From: Rhabditophanes sp. KR3021 | Taxonomy: Eukaryota > Nematoda > Chromadorea > Rhabditida > Alloionematidae | Length of the DNA: 64,000 nt | Reading direction: 5' to 3' | Assembly: GCA_963281155.1 (NCBI GenBank) | Contig: CAUJLY010000003.1 | Coordinates: 1,674,001 to 1,738,000 of the forward strand | In this document: piece by piece, positions 23,201 through 36,705 of the stretch | How positions within the stretch are numbered: position 1 is the stretch's first letter | Layout of the letters: each line of letters begins with the position of its first letter | Notes under the pieces: model-generated | The model's input: only the letters and a program-made list of their open reading frames with translations | The model's database searches: none | Told to the model about the DNA's origin: nothing | Program-made: the position numbers and the translations under genes

Positions 23201-26200
23201 AAAACATGCTTTATTATATACAAAGGATAAAAAATTATACATATAAATTATATATTAATATATACAAGGACTATCTAAAAAACTATTTAATTCACCTTAA
23301 GTCTACGACCAACAACTTCTGCGTCCTGTCTATTGATAGTTCCACGTTTGATAAAACTCCTCCATTCTAATTTGGAAGAATTTTTCTCTGACAGAGTAGT
23401 TCTTTTTTTGGAAGCCACTCGTTCATTTCCTACGAGAAGTGGATGAGATCGATGTTCAAATTGGGAAGAAGTGGATCCTCCATTCAGATTGAAACCATCT
23501 TTAAATTTTATTAAATTTGTCGATGCGTCTGTGTGTTGAAGAACATTATCATTGCTGACCAGTATAGTTGTGAACAGTTGCCCGTTTAATAAAACATTCG
23601 TTGAAAAACCGTTGCTTGTTAGAATTTGATCTGAGACTGAATAATTTTGACCCGCTGGAGAGATTATTGAAAGAGGAGTATTTGTGATTGAATCATAATT
23701 AAAAGTCCACGTCTTCTCATTAGCTTTTTTCTTTATTAATTGGCCTTGAGAGGAGTATCTTAAGTTGATTATTGTTTTGTCTGGGTTAGTTACTGAAACC
23801 AAACATTTATCCTTTAATTCCAGTTTTGTTTTGAAATTACTTGGAGCTTCTAATAAAATCTCCTCTTTATTATAGCTGATTTCGATGGCTTTCCTGCCAG
23901 TTAATTCTATTTGAGAAAGCTTGGAGTCAAGATATTTAAAGGTGTAGATAGGTTTGGCAGTATTAATTGAAGTTGTAGACAAATGCTGCCCATTCACGTC
24001 AAAAGTATACATTTCATTGAGTTCAGGATAATTGACCTTATAAACTTGCTTCTTCTTATCAAAATTAGGCTTAAACTGGCGGAGAATCTTAATCTTAAAA
24101 TTTCCTTGATCAGCAATAAACATCTGCCCGCTCAAATCAAAAGCAATACCACTAGGATTATTTAAACCAGCCTGACTTGCCGAAGTAGCAAACTTGTCAT
24201 CACATGGACAATTTTTCTTATCACAATCACACTTTCCTTCCTTCCCAACAACCAAGTCGATTGCCTTAGCAGTATCATAATTAAGGGAAAAAGATCTGAT
24301 TTGATTAACTTTCTTCCCATCTCCTTCGCTCACAAACAATCTATTTTCCTTTTCGGAAACAGCAATACTTCTAGCCGACAACAACAGAACATTATTATTT
24401 GCAACTCCGCAGCATTCTTTTCTGCATCCTGCATAAACATAAGCCACTTCATTGACGAGATCTAATTTGTAAATAATCTCCACATCAAGAACGAACAAAA
24501 AACCTGATTTATAGTCAATTGCAATAGAAGTCGGCCAGTCAAAAGCAACCTCCTCAAAGTCAAATGCAACGCGGCAATTGGATTTTCCTGGATGAATAGG
24601 TTTTTCACTAATTAACGTTTTGATAGATTCACCATCTTTTGAAATAGATCTTAGTTTTCTTGAATCTATGACGAACTTGCGTCCATTTCCATCGACAGCA
24701 ACTCCCTTTGGAAAGGTTAACTGAGCACTTTTGGGATCTGAATAATCGCCACAGGGATCTTCTGGTGCACATGAGTTCCCGTTTCCGGCCAAAACATCAA
24801 AATTTGAAACCAATTTCTTTAGATCCATCTCTTCTTCAAATTCAGAAATTTGAATGACTTGTCTTTTGTAAGGAATAGATACAATTAAAGTTCCTGACAA
24901 AGGATCAGCAGCCAAAAAGTAAGAATGGTCCGCTTCAGTATTGGGTAATTCCAGAATAGGTGAAATAATTCCTGTTTCGAAATTAACCATTCTAATCAGA
25001 TTGTGATCACCGATCAATAATGTTCCGTCCTTTGAAAAAACAATTTCTCTGGGCTCATAGAACAAAGCTTCTTCAATTTTTTGGGAATTACAGAAGAAAC
25101 ATTTGCTTTCCCTTTGATTTTCATTACCAACAAAATTTTCAACCATCCTTTCATCCTCTCCTAACTGAAGTCTCTTTCCATCTCCCCTCTCCAGGATATT
25201 GTTTAAATAATCATAATGATGATGGTTGCTAAGTTGCCAACCCCCCATCGTCAAATTACTTAATTGGTGCCCTTCAATCAAATGACTCGAGTTGGTCCAG
25301 ACGATGACTGGGCAGTCTTTGTATTCGTACCCGACATCAATATTTATTCCGACAAAGCCATACACTGCTTGCTTGTAAGAGTCTTGTTTATTCCAATTAA
25401 ATGTGTAACGCAGATTAGGCTTGGCTTGGAGAGTAGTTTGATAAGTGGTACCAGCAACTGTTGTTTTGACATGGACATTCTTGATGTTTACAGGAGTTTG
25501 GGAATCAATTAATTGGAGGAAAATGTGGGAGAAGGAAGTTGGGGTGCGGTCGGAATAATAGACTAATTTCAAATCCGTACTTCCCTGCAATGCGATTGAA
25601 TCCAAGATACTTAATGATTCAGCAAATAAGACTGGATTACTATGATTTGGAGGGTAAGCTGAATATTGGCTTAAACTCCAGTAAGGAATAATAATGGGTG
25701 AAATATCATGATGTTTCAGATAGTCTTTACATTCTTTCGTGGGCGCTGCTTTTTGATTTTGGCTTTCATCCAAATAAACATCCCCGATATAAACAACTTC
25801 ATTAATGCCTACATAAACATTCTTGTAAGTCCTGGCAAATTGAGGTCTCATAAATCGGAGACTAATTATTCCTCCGCCATTCACCAAAATGTCGAAGTAA
25901 CCAGTCTCATTTTTTGTGCGTGTTAAGGTGAAGCCACTGTATCCATTACTTTCCTCAGACACTCTGACCCCAGACAATGGACCAGCTTTGATTGAGAAGA
26001 CACGTCCTCGTACAACGGAAACTCTTTTTTCTACAAAACTTTGTTCCTTCACATAGTACTGAACTGAGTTAGGAGCAATCAAAAACTTGTACTGTTCATA
26101 AAAAGACATCCCACTTTTATTGCTTCTAACGGCCAATTCACTAGGCTTGGGAATATTATTGCACAAGCTTTCTGAAGCGCAACTAGGATGGCCGCAGCAT

Positions 26201-29200
26201 TCAGTCGAATCTTCACAGTCAATCAACCCGTCATTATCATTGTCTAAGCCATCGTCACAAACTTCGCCAAACCTAAATTGACAATTTTCACTTCCTTGGT
26301 GATCTTTGTCGCATATGCAAGTCCATACACTATTGACTTTTTCACAATTTCCATTGCCGTGACATGACTGAGGACAACCCTCAATACTGCAATCTTCACC
26401 ATTAAATCCATTATTGCACTGACAACTTCCATCTTCTTGGCAAATTCCATTTAAATGACATGTGGGGAGGCAACTTTTCTTTTCACAGAAATCCCCCTCG
26501 TAGTCGTCATGGCATTGACAAGTATTGCCGTCGACGCAGGTTCCATGAACTCCGCAATCAACTGTACATCCCAATATCTCGCAATAATTTCCCTTGAATC
26601 CTTTGTCGCACTTGCAAGTTCCGAAAGAACTTTCGTAAACACCTCTTTCGCTGCAAAATTTGTTTTTGGTAGTACTAGGTTCAGTTGGGATGATTTGAAC
26701 CGGTTTGGGATCACTTTTGTAGACAGTCTTGTTGACTTTATCACTCCCAAGATCTCTGATTGATTTGTGGCAAGTTTCACCAAAATATCCATTCGAACAG
26801 TAGCATTTCCCTTCACTGGAGCAAATTCCGTTGTTGCTGCAACCATTTACGCAAGTCTTTTGATCGCAATACTCCCCACTCCATCCACTTCTACAGGAGC
26901 ATTTGCCGTTCCTCCCACACTCTCCATGGCCATTGCAATCAGGGACTGAACACCAGGATGAAGGTATGTCGCATTCGGGGCCTTTGTAGTTGTCGTGGCA
27001 CATGCATTGCCCATTTAGGTATACACCGTTTCCTGAGCATAGGATAGGGCAAGATGACGTTTCGCAGTAGAAGCCATCGTATCCTGGGAAGCATTCGCAT
27101 TTGCCTCCTTTGCATTTTCCTTTGTTTGAACAATCGAATTTGCAAGTGTCTGAATCTGTCAGCAATGGCGACACATCAAAGGAGGGTGATTCGAATGGGC
27201 CGTTGAATTGACCAGAAACAGTTGCAATCAAAGTCAAAGGTTGAAGCTAAGCAAAAAGGATTAAAAGAAAAGAAATGGAGAAAACTTACTTGATCCCCGT
27301 CATTCAAAAACGCCAAATTCCATTTACCAGCCAATAGCAGGTACGAAAACAAAGTCGATCTTAGCTGCAACAAAACAGAACGTATAATCATAGTATTAAA
27401 GGTGAATAAATATAAATATTTAAAGTTATCGCATATATTAAAGAGGAAACATAATTAATTAGTTGCACTTACATTAGACCTGTCCACACTTCTCTTTCCG
27501 CTAACTAAATGAAGCCGATCAGCCAGGATGACGCGTCTAAAATCATTAACAGCAGGTGTTGGAAGAGCCGTTTCTCTTAAATATAAGACGACTTTTGCGC
27601 GTGAGCCGATCGAGATGTTGAAATTTATTGTTGAGGGTTTGGAAACATGGAATTGCGTGTAGACGATTCTGCCAGGTGGTAAATCTGCTGTTACTTCTTC
27701 GCCAAGTGAAAAGGCATGTGGTAATGGAAAGACTAAGGAACCTCTTAAGGGAAAATCTTTGTGATTTTTTCTTGCGTAGATGGAATGCATGGCGGGATCA
27801 TAAACCACGAAGCTATTTGATGATTTGTCTGTTAGCAGCAAATAGATGATCAGGCCTATCGTCGCTACTAAGGCAATAGCCAAGGCAATCGCTATTTCCC
27901 GAAAATTAATGCCTTTCTTTTTGGTTTTCCTCTTGGTAGAGCCATTAGATTGAATTTGCAAGGGAGGAAAGTAGTTATTTTGATTTACTTTATAATGATG
28001 GTCAGTTGAGTATGAAGTGCCTGTAGATTCAGTCGAATACATCAAAGGCGATTGCGAAGTGGGAATATCAAAATTGGTTGTGGTAGTGAAATGAGGAGTC
28101 GTAGACATTATTTTATGAGTTAAATTAGGCCCCGATATGAATCCTATGCATGTCCTGAAATAAATTGTTTTCAAATGAGTTATTCATTGACTTTGTATAT
28201 ATATACAACATTAAGAGTAGCTTCATTAAACATCGTCTAATGGCCTTTCGTTTATAAACAATTAAGTTAAGTAACTGTTAAATGGGAAATAGATATTATT
28301 AAATGTATCTAATTTAGATGTGCTTTAATTATAGACCTATAAGTTTAGTGAAGTGTAAATTCAAGATCACTTGATTATATATGAATGTATTGAACATATC
28401 GCAATTAGTCTTATTAGTATCATTTGAAGAAATGATCAAGAAACTGACATCGTGTAGACTTGTCCAAACAAGTCACTTAAGTATGTGATAAAAAAGCAAT
28501 AATCTCTAACCTGACTCAAAAAATATGTAGTATATTGTTGTGATTAAAACAATCACCAATAAATCAACACAAACAAAATGAATTGGGGATAGGTTTTGAA
28601 GTGGTACGATTAGCACTGTAGCTTAGAAATATTGTGTACATATTTGGTTAGTTTAAGGCCAAGTTTAAGAGATCAAATAAGAGATACCACTAGATAGAGA
28701 TGATTTATTAGGGCATTTTGTTATGAATGAAGGGTTAAAAGAGTTTTGGTAAGGCCACTCAAGTTTTGCTTAATACTGTAATGGCACATATTGGCGAGGA
28801 AGCAATTATTGCATAATAATAATTGAATTGAATTAAGTATCAAACACTATTAATAGATACCAAATGTACAGATTGTATTAGTTTGATTGGTGTTGATACA
28901 GTTTAATCAAATTATGCAAGAGTAATCATTTTGGAAAGATAAAAGTTTAGTGCAATATGGCGATGCTTTTAGATAATAAACTCATTTAATGTGATAAAAA
29001 AGGAAAGGAAAAGTTTTAGGCAGGAAGGAAAAGGCTTTGTATTGGAAATTACCACTTCTATTATATGTACTTATATAGATTTACAAGAATTATATAGAAA
29101 GAAGAATGATAAGATGGACTGTTGTGTCCACGGAATAAGTAACTTTAAATTATGTATAAAAAGGATTTTTCTATTCATCAGGTACATGTATTATACAAAT

Positions 29201-32200
29201 GGACTTTCTAAAGAATAAATAATGAGCATGAATGTTGTAAGGGTAAGAATAAATTAATAGTTCGATTAATGCACATATCTTAACTTAAATAAATCTCCTG
29301 GCCAGCTCAATAACGTCTTTTCCAAAAATAAAAGTCGTCAAAAAATAAACTATGAGGACATCACTATCAAAGAAGTACTTATTCGAGTTCAGAGGCACAA
29401 GTCACTAAAAGACATTCACTTCAAAATTTAATTTAATTTCCTTTTAAAGGCGCCAAAAAAGTTGATTAAATTACAGCTATTCAGTTTAAATTTTTAGAAC
29501 TTACTTTTCATACCGATTTGATTGTGGGGACAGTGTACTCGTACTCGTTTCAGCTGAAAAAGAAGATGAATAAGAAGGTTTGAGGTCTATTTTTGGTGGT
29601 TGGATGTTTCTTTTATTTGCCACAACAACCTCCTCAATCTCTTGATAGTCAAAAGAAGGTGAATAGTAAGTTGTTGTAAGGGTCTGGTTATTCATTTTAA
29701 TGTGGAAGCATTCAGTGAAAGGAATAGATTTAATTATAGAGTAGTTTGGCACCAATCAAATTTAATAAAGGTGTCTTCTTTTGTGGTGTTAGTTTAAGTA
29801 TGCAACTAAAAACAGCAAATACTATCATTGAAAGTATATATTCTCACTTTCGCCTAAACTTCAAACAAAACAAAGTTCTCTTAAAGTTTTTGGCAACAGA
29901 TTTTGAACAAAAGAAATAGTTAAATAAGCGTTCCAATAATATTCGTTACTTAACTAGATGGTATTGTTATGCGAAATATTATTAATTCTTCTAATATAAA
30001 TTGACTTGTAAGAAGGGAATAGAATCACAATTTGTTGTTAACAAAATTATAATGTATAAGAGTTTAGAATGGTCGTGTAATTAAGTTAGACTGCTCTTTG
30101 TATGAAGGAACGTTTCCTTGGATAATTAGTATGGGTTGTGTATGAATGTAGGATGGACGTTAACAACAAGTTACTAGTGGTTCTCATGGTTTTGCTATTT
30201 AAGCAAATATAAAGCGGACCTCTATCAAAACAAGGCACTTGAAATTTGAATAAACAAAAGGATGTTTTTTGCGATGCCCGAAGAAAGTAGATCCACCTTT
30301 ACATAACCCCCTGCCTATGTTTTGATTGAAGGTAAAGCCAGTGCCTTCTCATTACATCTACCTACTTATTCTTTGACACCGGCACATGTCAACCACATAA
30401 AAGGAAATGACCACCACAAATAAGATATTTTGTAATCTTTTTGGTCAACAAACCTTTGGTTTCTTAATTAAAATAAGTCTATTTAAGAGTTATTACAAAG
30501 TACCTCATTAAAGAGACGAGATTACAGGGCAAGGTAAGATAATCCAGAATCAAACAATCGCAACAATATTATATCTACCGCTTAAATAAACATTAGACTA
30601 ATTTTAATTGATACTGTTTTGATATTAAATATGTTTGTTGTATTATTACACTTTTACACTAAGCCAGATGCCATCTGAATTAATGTATGCCTGTTGCTTG
30701 ATTTAAAAAGCGACTTTAGTGTTAGTGTCTTTAAAAGTGTAGCTTGAATAAGAGTTCCGCCAATTAGGGAACCTATGATCAAAAGAGCCGAAATCAGATA
30801 ATGGATGTAATTGACAAATTGGGGGAATAAAGATTGTCACAATTATGACAGGGTAAAGGCAGCTGGATGATGGAAGGATTAATAAACAAAGGCATCAAAA
30901 AATGGATCTTTTTCATTTAAATTATATGTTATTGTTTTTAATAATTACAGGTCTGGTGTGGCAAATAAAGCAGTTAAGTTTATTAAACAACAACCTGTTT
31001 GTCAAAAGAAACTAATAAATTTATTACCAAACTTACTTGATTTAGTAGAAGGAATGTAATAAGCTCCTAATTGTGTCTTGCGAAGGTAAGCAGAAGGTAG
31101 TGGTTGATAACTGGGTGCTTGTAAATGATTAGTTGTATTTTGGTAATCAGTCTGTTTGTTGCCTGAATGAGTTAATAAATGCATCATCTAAAAGAAGTTT
31201 ATTAGTTACAAGATTAAATGTATTATTCATACCGGCTCAGTAGTTGGTCCATAAGAGTGGTGGTTTGAGTGAGAGCCTAAGGAATAAATTAATTTTTGAT
31301 ATTATGCAAATAATTAAACTCTTACCATTTTCGGCTTCTTCGTATTGGGAGTCGTCGTCTAATGGTGAGGACATGAATGTTGAAATTACGGGAATGGAAG
31401 GGGGATTTCGATTTGGGGGATTAGGTAAAATATTTGCCTTCATTGTATTTTGTTTTTCTGATATGTTTTCTGATAATGTAGGTGCTGCATCAGAAGGGGG
31501 CTCGACTTTTTGTATTTTATTGGTAGTATGAGTGACTGAAAAATAGATAGCATTAAAATATTATTATTTTGAGTATTACAATAGGAAGGTAAAATATATA
31601 TCATGTCAACAAGTGTTGTCATAAATATCAAAAGGCACTTTAAACACAATAAATAAAGATTATTAATCGTCATAGTTAAACAAATGGCAAAGATGATTTT
31701 GCCTGATAAAGGTTTGAAGAGAGAACATAGATACACTTAAAGAGAATATAAAGAGTGTATGTTTGATTAATTTAAAATCGCAAGTGCCAATACTAACTAC
31801 CTAGATTTTGATTAGATTACAAAAATGTGACATGTATTTGATGAAAAGGAAACACGATAATATGTGTGTAGTTGAGAATGGCAAGATGATTGTGGCTTAA
31901 GGATAAGATAAGTGTCAAAATGTGGTATGTGTCAAAATCAGGAAAGGCAAGAAGTTTTGCCTTAATGAAAAAGTAAAAAGTTAACACCAGCAATTTACAT
32001 CTGCGCGGAAGATGCCACAAAAAGGTAACAATGACATTAAAGTAATCACATCCAAAATATTTTGCAAGATGACGCAAGGATGAGTAAAAATATGTTTATA
32101 CTCCAATTGATTAAAGCATCCAAAAAATGCATTACCTTTTATTAATACAAAGTAATATTCATCTTCGCACTTACTCAAAACCTCAAATTATGTATACATT

Positions 32201-33225
32201 CATATATAATATTTTGTAAAAGCAAAACATACACTATAATCAACGAGTGTGGCTGGTGAGAAAAGAGATTAGTTGTGACTACTTAATCATTTCATAATAC
32301 ATCTACCACAAAATATACTGAGGTCTTTTTATATTTTGACAAAGTTTAGAATATTTAACAAAAAATAAAGACTTTTAATTTATCCAAACATTTAAATTTT
32401 GTTTTGAATAAATTGTTTTTAGATATGTTGAATGCAAAGTAGGCATATATTTTGAGGTTGGTCAATTGAAGAAAAAATGACCTGGCGTGTAAGCAACAAG
32501 ATAGATTAAATAAAACATAAAAACAAATGTAATAGTATAATAATCTTTTCAAATCATTTAAAAGCAATTGAGGCTTTCGCAAAATATTTTAGTTACATAT
32601 TTGGCAAAAAAGTGTTGTTTGGTAGAAATCAAAAGATCATTACCACCGTCCAATCTTCTTAACTTGAACAATCTGTTCGTAATTGATATATGGCAAAAAA
32701 TAGCAGTAAAGAGGATCAATTAGACAGTGGGGAAAGAGAAAAAGTTAGTAGTAAGCAGTTTCAATAATAATTATAATCGGATAATGCGAGAAGAAAGAGA
32801 AAGGACTGGTCAAAATGATTAAAAACGTAACAAGTTCGTTTCAATTCACATAATGTATGAAGGATCCATCTTCTAGAATAGGATTAAATTATGTGGACTG
32901 TATTTTAGTTTGTAATATAATTCTCCACAACCATCAACAGATGTTAACTTTTAAAAGATTAAGGGTAATGGATATTAAAAGTTATGAGGATGATAATTGA
33001 AAAGATCATCAAGTATGGGATTGATTACGTATCTGGTAAAAATACTTGATAAACCAAAAGGGAAAGGTAATAGGTGGCGTTGCGTGAAAAGAAACTAGAT
33101 TAGATCGAGGATTATTATCCAATTATTTGATTAAATAGTTTGAACTTACTGTGTAGTGTTGAGGATGGTGTATTTATTGGTGTTTCATACAAAATAGGAT
33201 AGATCTGCCCGAAATCAGTTTGCAT
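20298..33225 (-). CDS. ten-1: Teneurin, long isoform (nine exons, about 2644 aa)
   Basis: Exons, 5' to 3': 33150-33225, 31326-31535, 31233-31276, 31037-31187, 29505-29553, 27473-28154, 27290-27364, 23296-27246 and 20298-22994; every junction is GT/AG and in phase. The cytoplasmic part (about 1-260) is Pro/Ser/Tyr-rich. One membrane span (AIALAIALVATIGLIIYLLL, about 264-285) gives a type II topology. Outside lie eight EGF-like repeats, a VCDDGLDNDNDGLIDCED calcium-type loop, a transthyretin-like and beta-propeller region (NHL-like, for example GVAVDGNGRKFVIDSRKL), YD repeats of the Rhs shell (YEYDNLGRVSTIQ), the Rhs core (YSPFGRILT, GRFMSSSP) and a C-terminal Tox-GHH-like segment ending at WYFD. 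The core carries an unusual insert after EDEDLGIIFVEEY. Teneurins are adhesion receptors for axon guidance and basement-membrane and gonad integrity; the length matches the family. Confidence 0.95.
28155..29504 (-). other. Teneurin intron 5
   Basis: A 1.35-kb AT-rich intron with the donor at 29504 and the acceptor at 28155. The open frame at 28991-29218 on the other strand is not supported by composition. Nothing else is seen. Confidence 0.6.
29505..29755 (-). CDS. ten-1: Alternative first exon of teneurin (short isoform)
   Basis: The 49-bp exon 5 of the long form (29505-29553) is the end of a longer open frame that reaches back in the same phase to ATG 29755 (MVPNYSIIKSIPFTE), with a second ATG at MNNQTLTTTYY. 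Read-through of the internal acceptor would give a short isoform of about 2550 aa with a different cytoplasmic N-terminus. C. elegans ten-1 is known to have two promoters that yield long and short intracellular domains; this layout matches that. Start choice and expression are inferred. Confidence 0.7.
29756..31036 (-). promoter_or_regulatory. Teneurin intron 4, likely internal promoter region
   Basis: A 1.3-kb interval directly upstream of the alternative first exon. A GC-richer patch at about 30250-30420, with the E-box-like CACATGTC and repeated CACC/ACCAC words, stands out and could be regulatory for the short isoform. This is inference from position and composition. Confidence 0.4.
31536..33149 (-). 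other. Teneurin intron 1
   Basis: A 1.6-kb intron between the first two coding exons of the long form. Its open frames on either strand are AT-driven and have no domain content. Confidence 0.6.
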
Positions 33226-36089
33226 TTTGGTCTATAAAAGGATAAGTTAGATCTATTAAAAAGGTTTATGAGGACAAAATAACGAGAGGTAAATTGTGTG
33301 AATATTTGTTAAATAGATCATTCGAATAGATATTAGATGAATAAAAAGAAATGTGATTTAGAGTTTTTTGGTTGTATTTTATGGGTTGGAAATAATATAT
33401 TCAAAATATGCGTGTAAAATGTATAATAAATATATATTTTTGAAGGTAACCTTTCGTTATTGTGAGAAGATAAGTAAGTTGGAAAGTCAAAAAGAGATTA
33501 TAAACTCTTTATTTAGACTTTGCAAAATATTAATAAAAGTTCTTTTATTCGAGCCAATTTTTGATATGTCAAAATTATAAAGAAGTAATTCCACACTTGT
33601 TAAGTTCATCCCCGTAACGCAACAATTGCCAATATTTAAGATAACAGAATAATTAAAGTGTTTATATTTAGTTGGGTATATGTTAAAGTTTTGACGTTTC
33701 TTATCTTATTTTGTAGAAGGTGTTTTTGTCATGTTGAGAAGCTTTTTGTCCTAAGTCGCTGTTGTTATTATGGATGTCGAACAAAAGGCAAATTATAATT
33801 GTAGTGAAAGGCAAGAAAGTTTTTTGACTTGGCTGTCGGTACGGTGACCTCAACTAAATAGTGACAGTTTATGGCACAATTATAAGAATAAATACCAAAG
33901 ATTAACTTGTAATATCTTTGGTCATTTCTTACTTGTTAAACCTAACTACAAAAAACCCCGCTCTTTCCTCAGCCATCATAATGAATGTCATTTAACTTTT
34001 TTGGTATAAATTGCCCTTAAAAGAGGCACTTCTTTTTAATTAAAGGCATTAAGGGAAAACTAATAATAGGTTGTTAGTTTGGGCAAAAGTGTGTAATGAA
34101 ATTAATAGGTATTAAATTTGGCGTAATTGAGGTGTGCATGAGTGTGAGAGAATTTTTAATTTTTGACTATTTAAATAATATCTTAATAATAATAGTTTGA
34201 AACAGTTTACCTTGAAATAAATGAGGACTATTGTTGGGATTGAAAAGATTTACAACTATCAAAAGGGAACGAAAATTTTATTAATCTAAAAAAGAACTGT
34301 GTGTAAAGTAAATATCAAAATGAATTTAGTATTAGTGACGGCTATAACCAACCAAATTGTATGATTCCATTAAACATCATAAATAACAATAAATAACAAT
34401 ATTTTAAATTAGTACTGGAATGAATACATCTTAAATATTTATAATATAACTATTTTTTAAGACACAACACAAAATAGTCATGGAAGAATAGCCGCCGTCC
34501 GAATTATATTAATGAAAGGGTATATCCAATATAAATTATTCATAAAGATGACCGATTACATCTAAATTGACAAAAAACGACTTGTAAGAGATTGTAAATT
34601 GGGCGAAAGAGTGCTTATAAAGACACTATTCTTAGCACTATATTGCAAGAATGTCAAGAAGGTTTATTTGATTTAGGGATATGAGTGTATGTTTTGGAGT
34701 TCTTAAAAAACAACCCTCCCAAAATAATATAGCAAATATACAAAAGTTGAGCAAGAGCGAGTCATTCTAAATTTGTCTAAATATATATAATACTGCTAAA
34801 GAAGGACTTGTCCTCTCAGTATGGGTCCAGTCCATGAAATTTGAAGTAATAGTTATGCAATTTGTGTAAAAGTTTAAAAGCAAACAAATAATTTAATAAA
34901 AGAAATTAGGTAACAAGTTGTGTGAAGAGTTATTTAGTTTATTTAAATATTATTTATTACACCAATTGTACCAACATTAACAAAAACATTATTTTTTACA
35001 TTGTGATTAAATTGATACTAAGGAAAGGTAAACATTAATGAACTATTCTGATCATTAGAAACGATCACCTAAACAAATACCTATGTAGTTTTGTTAAGCT
35101 ACTTCGAAGATGGCAAGGTATATGTGATTAGATTACGTGTTTTATTTGTCTGATATTAAAAGAATGACATTATTGATAGTATTAATGATAGGGGAGTAAG
35201 CGAGCCAAGAAGTAACATCTGATGATGCCAAAACTTGAATTAATACAATTCATCAAAACACCTGGCTGACACTTAATAAAAGAATAAGTAATATCCGTTA
35301 CAATCAGTGATTCATGAAGTTTATTGTAACACAAATGGATCAAATAGAATGTATTTAAATAGATCTGTTAATTGTGGTATAGAAAATGAATGAGCCAGTC
35401 AATTAAAGTTAGCTGACAGCAGTTGGCAGGACAGTCAAAATATTGTGATTTGTGTTGGCAGTGACTCGAACTAGACTTCCTGATATTAGCACCTTTTTAA
35501 GCCAACCGGTCCATGAACTACTATCACCTTTGCCCGTAAATCGAAAGCCACCCAATGACATAACAACTTTTATGACCTTAAAGTGAGTGTGCCAATAATT
35601 GTGTTGAGATTATCTAAATCAAATGGTTGTTACTAGCACAAGAAGCAATCTAGATGATATCTCCTTTAACACCTCGAAATTGGCAAGTCCTCATAAAAGA
35701 TGTCATATCAAAAGATGATATCAATTGAATACATTAAAATAAGTTTAATCTAATACAAAAGCACAGCTGCAACACTTTTATAAATAATAACTTATAAAGA
35801 ATAATTCTTTTGAATGTCATCTGAATATTTAATATTTATATACAAAACTTTGCTCTGATATCTTTTCACCTCAATTTTTTGTTTAAAGCGATCATTTAAT
35901 TAAGTTGAAATTAATGAGCAGGACGCTTTTAGTTTAATGTTAACTAAAATTTTGTGCAGCTGATAAGTTTATTTATAAACCGATATGTTTATGTGACTTC
36001 TGGTATTGATTGTGCCAATTATCATTCTTTAATTGCTAACAGCATATCCCTTATCATTCAAAAGTCGTTGTGTGGTACTGAATTAAAGT
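33226..36089. other. Gene-poor region upstream of teneurin long form
   Basis: About 2.9 kb without convincing open frames. It should hold the long-form teneurin promoter and the promoter of the four-TM gene. A GC-richer patch lies at about 35390-35600. An acceptor-like TTTATAG sits six bases before the teneurin ATG, at 33232. Confidence 0.45.
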
Positions 36090-36628
36090 ATGAAACAAGT
36101 TAACTATCCCAGAAGGTATCTTTCATTCATTGAATTAGTAAGTTTGGAGTAATAGTTTAATTGTCATAATTCGCCAGTGTTTACTCTTATTAGTGACAAT
36201 ATTCATTCGTGAAGGAACCTATTTATGGATATATTATGAAATTATATACTATTTCACACTTGCCTTTATTGCTCTAACATGCATTCAAACACTGTTACAG
36301 GAAATATACTGCAATAATGGATGGTTCGGAATAATAGTAAGTTGTTGTGTAACATGAATCTTCTCTAATTCATAACCTTTTTGATAATACTATTTTGCAG
36401 GAAACAGGATATTCTATAGCAACATTTGTTTGCTCATTACTTTTTACTGTTTTGTTGGTTTATGACTTGATGTCTATACAAAAAGGCGATACTTTCAATC
36501 ATCATCGTTATATGATTCCAAAGGCAATTGGAAATGAAGGATGGTACAGAAGAATATTGGTTTGCTGTGTTTCTAATTTTTGTTTGATTTTTGTTTACTT
36601 GTATAGGTGCAAATTAAATATGTTGTAA
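36090..36628 (+). CDS. Small four-TM (MARVEL-like) membrane protein
   Basis: Three exons, 36090-36137, 36178-36336 and 36401-36628, all joined at phase 0, give 144 aa. Four hydrophobic spans are readable: IELCLLLLVTIFI, IIYYFTLAFIALTCIQTLL, IATFVCSLLFTVLLVYDL and ILVCCVSNFCLIFVYLY, with an extracellular-type CNNGWFG loop between spans 2 and 3. Size, spacing and the short loops fit MARVEL/tetraspan families; no closer family is recognised. The first exon is only 16 codons, so it is easy to miss. Its 3' end lies 77 bp from the end of the convergent matrixin. Confidence 0.65.
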
Positions 36629-36705
36629 TAAAAGAATAACATACACGTAAATAAAAAATACTTTTTACATTTAAATTTTAAACTTCACATTCTCTAATGT
36701 ATAGA

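Noticed and set aside
22003..27047. Plus-strand open frames opposite the teneurin exons
   Set aside because: They are mirror frames of a strongly coding minus strand; their residues follow from the teneurin codons.
29756..36089. Long open frames in the teneurin introns and upstream region as independent genes
   Set aside because: None has a domain or consistent exon partners, and the true short exons in this area join in phase to teneurin.
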